Positions 13,702 through 15,398 of a stretch of DNA of 15,398 nt are shown piece after piece. The stretch covers positions 1 through 15,398 of the forward strand of contig NZ_MXAP01000064.1 in the NCBI RefSeq assembly GCF_002027555.1, written 5' to 3'. The notes beneath the pieces were generated by a model. That model did no database searches and was not told the origin of the DNA. It worked only from the letters and a program-made list of their open reading frames with translations. Position 1 is the first letter of the stretch; each line of letters opens with the position of its first letter. Source of the stretch: Moraxella equi. GTDB taxonomy: Bacteria > Pseudomonadota > Gammaproteobacteria > Pseudomonadales > Moraxellaceae. Both the position numbers and the translations under genes were made by a program.

Positions 13702-15239
13702 CAGTTATCCCACGTCTGCACGGTCTCAATCATCTCACGGCGATTGGACTTACGCTGACCGAACATACTGACGTCATTACCGCCTGTACAGCCATTACCA
13801 AAGCTAAAGCCACAGCCGTTTTTGTCGGCAAAGGCATCAGACAACGCTTCTTCACGGTGAGCGGTCGGAATGACAAAGCGGTCTTCGTAGTTGGCGATTG
13901 CCAAATAGCGGTACATCTCTTCGACTTGGTGTTTGGTCAAGCCCACGTCATCAAGCACCGCTTGGCTTTCAACCTTATCGACAAGTTGCATACGCTTATA
14001 AGAACGCATGGCAAGCAGGCGTTTTAGGGCAAGTTTGATAGGTGCTTCATCGCCAGCGGTCAGCATATTGGCAAGGTATTTGACAGGGATACGTAGGCTG
14101 TCCACATCAGGGATAAGTCCGTCCATGCCCACTTTGCCCGCTTCGGCGGCATTTTGGATTGGCGATAGCGGTGGCACATACCATACCATTGGCAAGGTGC
14201 GATATTCTGGGTGTAAAGGCAGGGCAAGTTGCCAGTCCATCGCCAGTTTATAGACAGGCGATTTTTGGGCGGACTCAATCACACTCATCGGCACGCCGTC
14301 TTTTAGAGCTTGCTCAATGACGGCAGGGTCATTGGGGTCTAAGAACACATCAAGCTGGGCTTTGTACAAATCTTTTTCGTTTGGGGTGCTGGCGGCTTCT
14401 TTGATTTTGTCGGCATCATACAAAAGCACGCCAAGATAACGAATGCGCCCCACACAGGTCTCAGAACAGATGGTTGGCTGACCTGACTCAATGCGTGGAT
14501 AGCAGAAAATACATTTTTCGGATTTGCCTGATTTCCAGTTATAATAAATCTTCTTATAAGGACAGCCCGAGATACACATACGCCAGCCACGGCATTTGTC
14601 TTGGTCGATAAGCACAATGCCGTCTTCTTCACGCTTATAAATGGCTCCTGATGGGCAAGACGCCACACACGTTGGGTTAAGACAATGCTCGCACAAGCGT
14701 GGCAGGTACATCATAAAGGTGTTTTCGTACTCGCCATAGATGTCGGCTTGGACTTGGTCAAAGTTCTTATCGGCACGACGTTTGGCAAATTCAGAGCCTA
14801 GAATTTCTTCCCAGTTTGGCCCCCATTCGATTTTTTGGATACGCTTGCCTGTGATGAGCGAGCGTGGGCGTGCAATCGGCTGATGGTCGCCTAATGGGGC
14901 GGTGTGCAGGTGCTGATAGTCAAAGTCAAACGGCTCATAATAGTCGTCAAGCGTTGGCAAATCAGGGTTGGCAAAGATATTGGCAAGCACACGGAATTTA
15001 CCGCCAATCTTTGGATTGATGGAGCCGTTGGCATTACGAATCCAACCCCCCTTCCATTTTTCTTGGTTTTCCCACTCTTTGGGGTAGCCGATACCAGGCT
15101 TGGACTCTACATTGTTAAACCATGCGTATTCCATGCCTTCACGGCTTGTCCAGACGTTTTTGCAGGTAACAGAGCAGGTGTGGCAACCGATACATTTATC
15201 AAGGTTTAGCACCATGCCAACTTGTGAGCGAATTTTCAT
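13701..15239 (-). CDS. narH: Respiratory nitrate reductase beta subunit (iron-sulfur)
   Basis: A 512-residue electron-transfer subunit, the same length as E. coli NarH, carrying electrons from NarI haems to NarG on the cytoplasmic face. Four cysteine groups are present: C16-C19-C22-C26; C183-C186-C191-C195; C216-W219-C222-C226; and C243-C246-C258-C262. The Trp at 219 in CRGWRMC replaces a cysteine and is the hallmark of the one [3Fe-4S] cluster beside three [4Fe-4S] clusters. SD AGGGGA lies 5 nt before the ATG. It overlaps narJ by 1 nt. narG, expected immediately upstream on this strand, is not in the window; a repeat element begins 68 nt before the start codon. Composition is clearly richer in GC than the siderophore genes (33 of 60 in line 14101-14160). 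Confidence 0.98.
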   Translation of the reverse strand: MKIRSQVGMVLNLDKCIGCHTCSVTCKNVWTSREGMEYAWFNNVESKPGIGYPKEWENQEKWKGGWIRNANGSINPKIGGKFRVLANIFANPDLPTLDDYYEPFDFDYQHLHTAPLGDHQPIARPRSLITGKRIQKIEWGPNWEEILGSEFAKRRADKNFDQVQADIYGEYENTFMMYLPRLCEHCLNPTCVASCPSGAIYKREEDGIVLIDQDKCRGWRMCISGCPYKKIYYNWKSGKSEKCIFCYPRIESGQPTICSETCVGRIRYLGVLLYDADKIKEAASTPNEKDLYKAQLDVFLDPNDPAVIEQALKDGVPMSVIESAQKSPVYKLAMDWQLALPLHPEYRTLPMVWYVPPLSPIQNAAEAGKVGMDGLIPDVDSLRIPVKYLANMLTAGDEAPIKLALKRLLAMRSYKRMQLVDKVESQAVLDDVGLTKHQVEEMYRYLAIANYEDRFVIPTAHREEALSDAFADKNGCGFSFGNGCTGGNDVSMFGQRKSNRREMIETVQTWDN

Positions 15240-15258
15240 AGGATTCCCCTTATGCCTA

Positions 15259-15284
15259 GTTCTTTTTAATTAATTTAAAAGAAC
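15259..15284. other. AT-rich hairpin just upstream of narH
   Basis: GTTCTTTT (15259-15266) and AAAAGAAC (15277-15284) form a perfect 8-bp inverted repeat with a 10-base loop, 20 nt before the narH start codon. There is no T-run after it on the minus strand, so it is unlikely to be a terminator. It may be an mRNA structure at the narG-narH junction, or a chance palindrome. Confidence 0.4.
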
Positions 15285-15306
15285 ATCGGTAGGTCAAAAT
15301 TGAATA

Positions 15307-15398
15307 GGGCGTGTTGAACCTTTATAACACAAACTATAATTTGAAATTTTGTAAAATAAAATCACTGTTTTTGCATGAAAAAAATGGCTAAATCTTGT
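15307..15398. mobile_element. MITE-like element, copy 2, upstream of narH (runs off the right edge)
   Basis: It begins GGGCGTGTTGAAC after TA (15305-15306), matching the ends of the element at 6913-7040. Read on the plus strand it aligns with the minus strand of copy 1: TGTTGAAC, ATAACA, and the 16-mer GTTTTTGCATGAAAAA at offset 60 (62 in copy 1). The interior is diverged, so this is an older or different subfamily copy. If the length is similar it should end about 35-40 bases beyond the window. No gene is seen in 15240-15398. Confidence 0.72.

Noticed and set aside
14904..15209. Plus-strand open frames inside narH, and similar ones in ppiC and narJ
   Set aside because: They lie opposite well-supported genes, have no ribosome sites or family signatures, and are explained by the codon pattern of the real genes.

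Overview
The window looks like a gammaproteobacterial chromosome segment, probably Moraxella or a close Moraxellaceae relative. This is inferred from protein style, moderate-to-low GC and the combination of genes; no species marker is present. Every convincing gene is on the minus strand, so the biological order runs from high to low coordinates. No stretch longer than about 270 bases lacks a gene. I see no tRNA, rRNA, CRISPR array or intact transposase.

Region 1 (about 15398-12116): a respiratory nitrate reductase operon, narH-narJ-narI, with narG expected just beyond the right edge. narH/narJ and narJ/narI overlap by 1 nt. A hairpin plus T-run terminator follows narI. Region 2 (about 11967-2165): a seven-gene NRPS-independent (hydroxamate-citrate type) siderophore operon. 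It starts at a textbook sigma-70 promoter overlaid by a Fur-box-like palindrome. It encodes an IucA/IucC synthetase, an N-monooxygenase, a second IucA/IucC synthetase, an AlcB/RhbD/IucB-type acetyltransferase, a small unknown protein, an RhtX/FptX-like inner-membrane permease and a TonB-dependent receptor. Region 3 (about 2153-1): a hemerythrin-domain protein, a parvulin-type (PpiC) isomerase with a very His-rich N-terminus, and the start of moeA, which runs off the left edge. PpiC and moeA genes are known companions of nar operons (the Pseudomonas arrangement is narGHJI-ppiC-moaA), so regions 1 and 3 read as one nitrate-respiration locus.

The key structural observation is that the siderophore operon sits between two identical 44-bp copies of the same terminator (2148-2191 and 12099-12142, direct orientation). 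Removing one repeat plus everything between them would join narI-terminator directly to the hemerythrin-ppiC-moeA genes. Together with the much lower GC of the first siderophore genes, this suggests a siderophore island spliced into a nitrate-respiration locus.

A second structural layer is a 128-bp MITE-like element (6913-7040) with imperfect terminal inverted repeats and flanking TA. It is inserted between the second synthetase gene and the acetyltransferase gene, supplies the synthetase's last five codons and stop, and pushes apart two genes that were almost certainly 2 nt apart. A second, partial copy in the opposite relative orientation starts at 15307, upstream of narH. A run of eight G/C lies between the ribosome binding site and start codon of the hemerythrin gene and could tune its translation by slippage.

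Working model: Fur derepression under iron starvation gives N-hydroxylation and acetylation of an amine, condensation with citrate by the two synthetases, and return of the ferric complex through the TonB receptor and the single-subunit permease. The amine cannot be read from the window: no diaminopropane genes (dat/ddc type) are present, and no exporter is visible.
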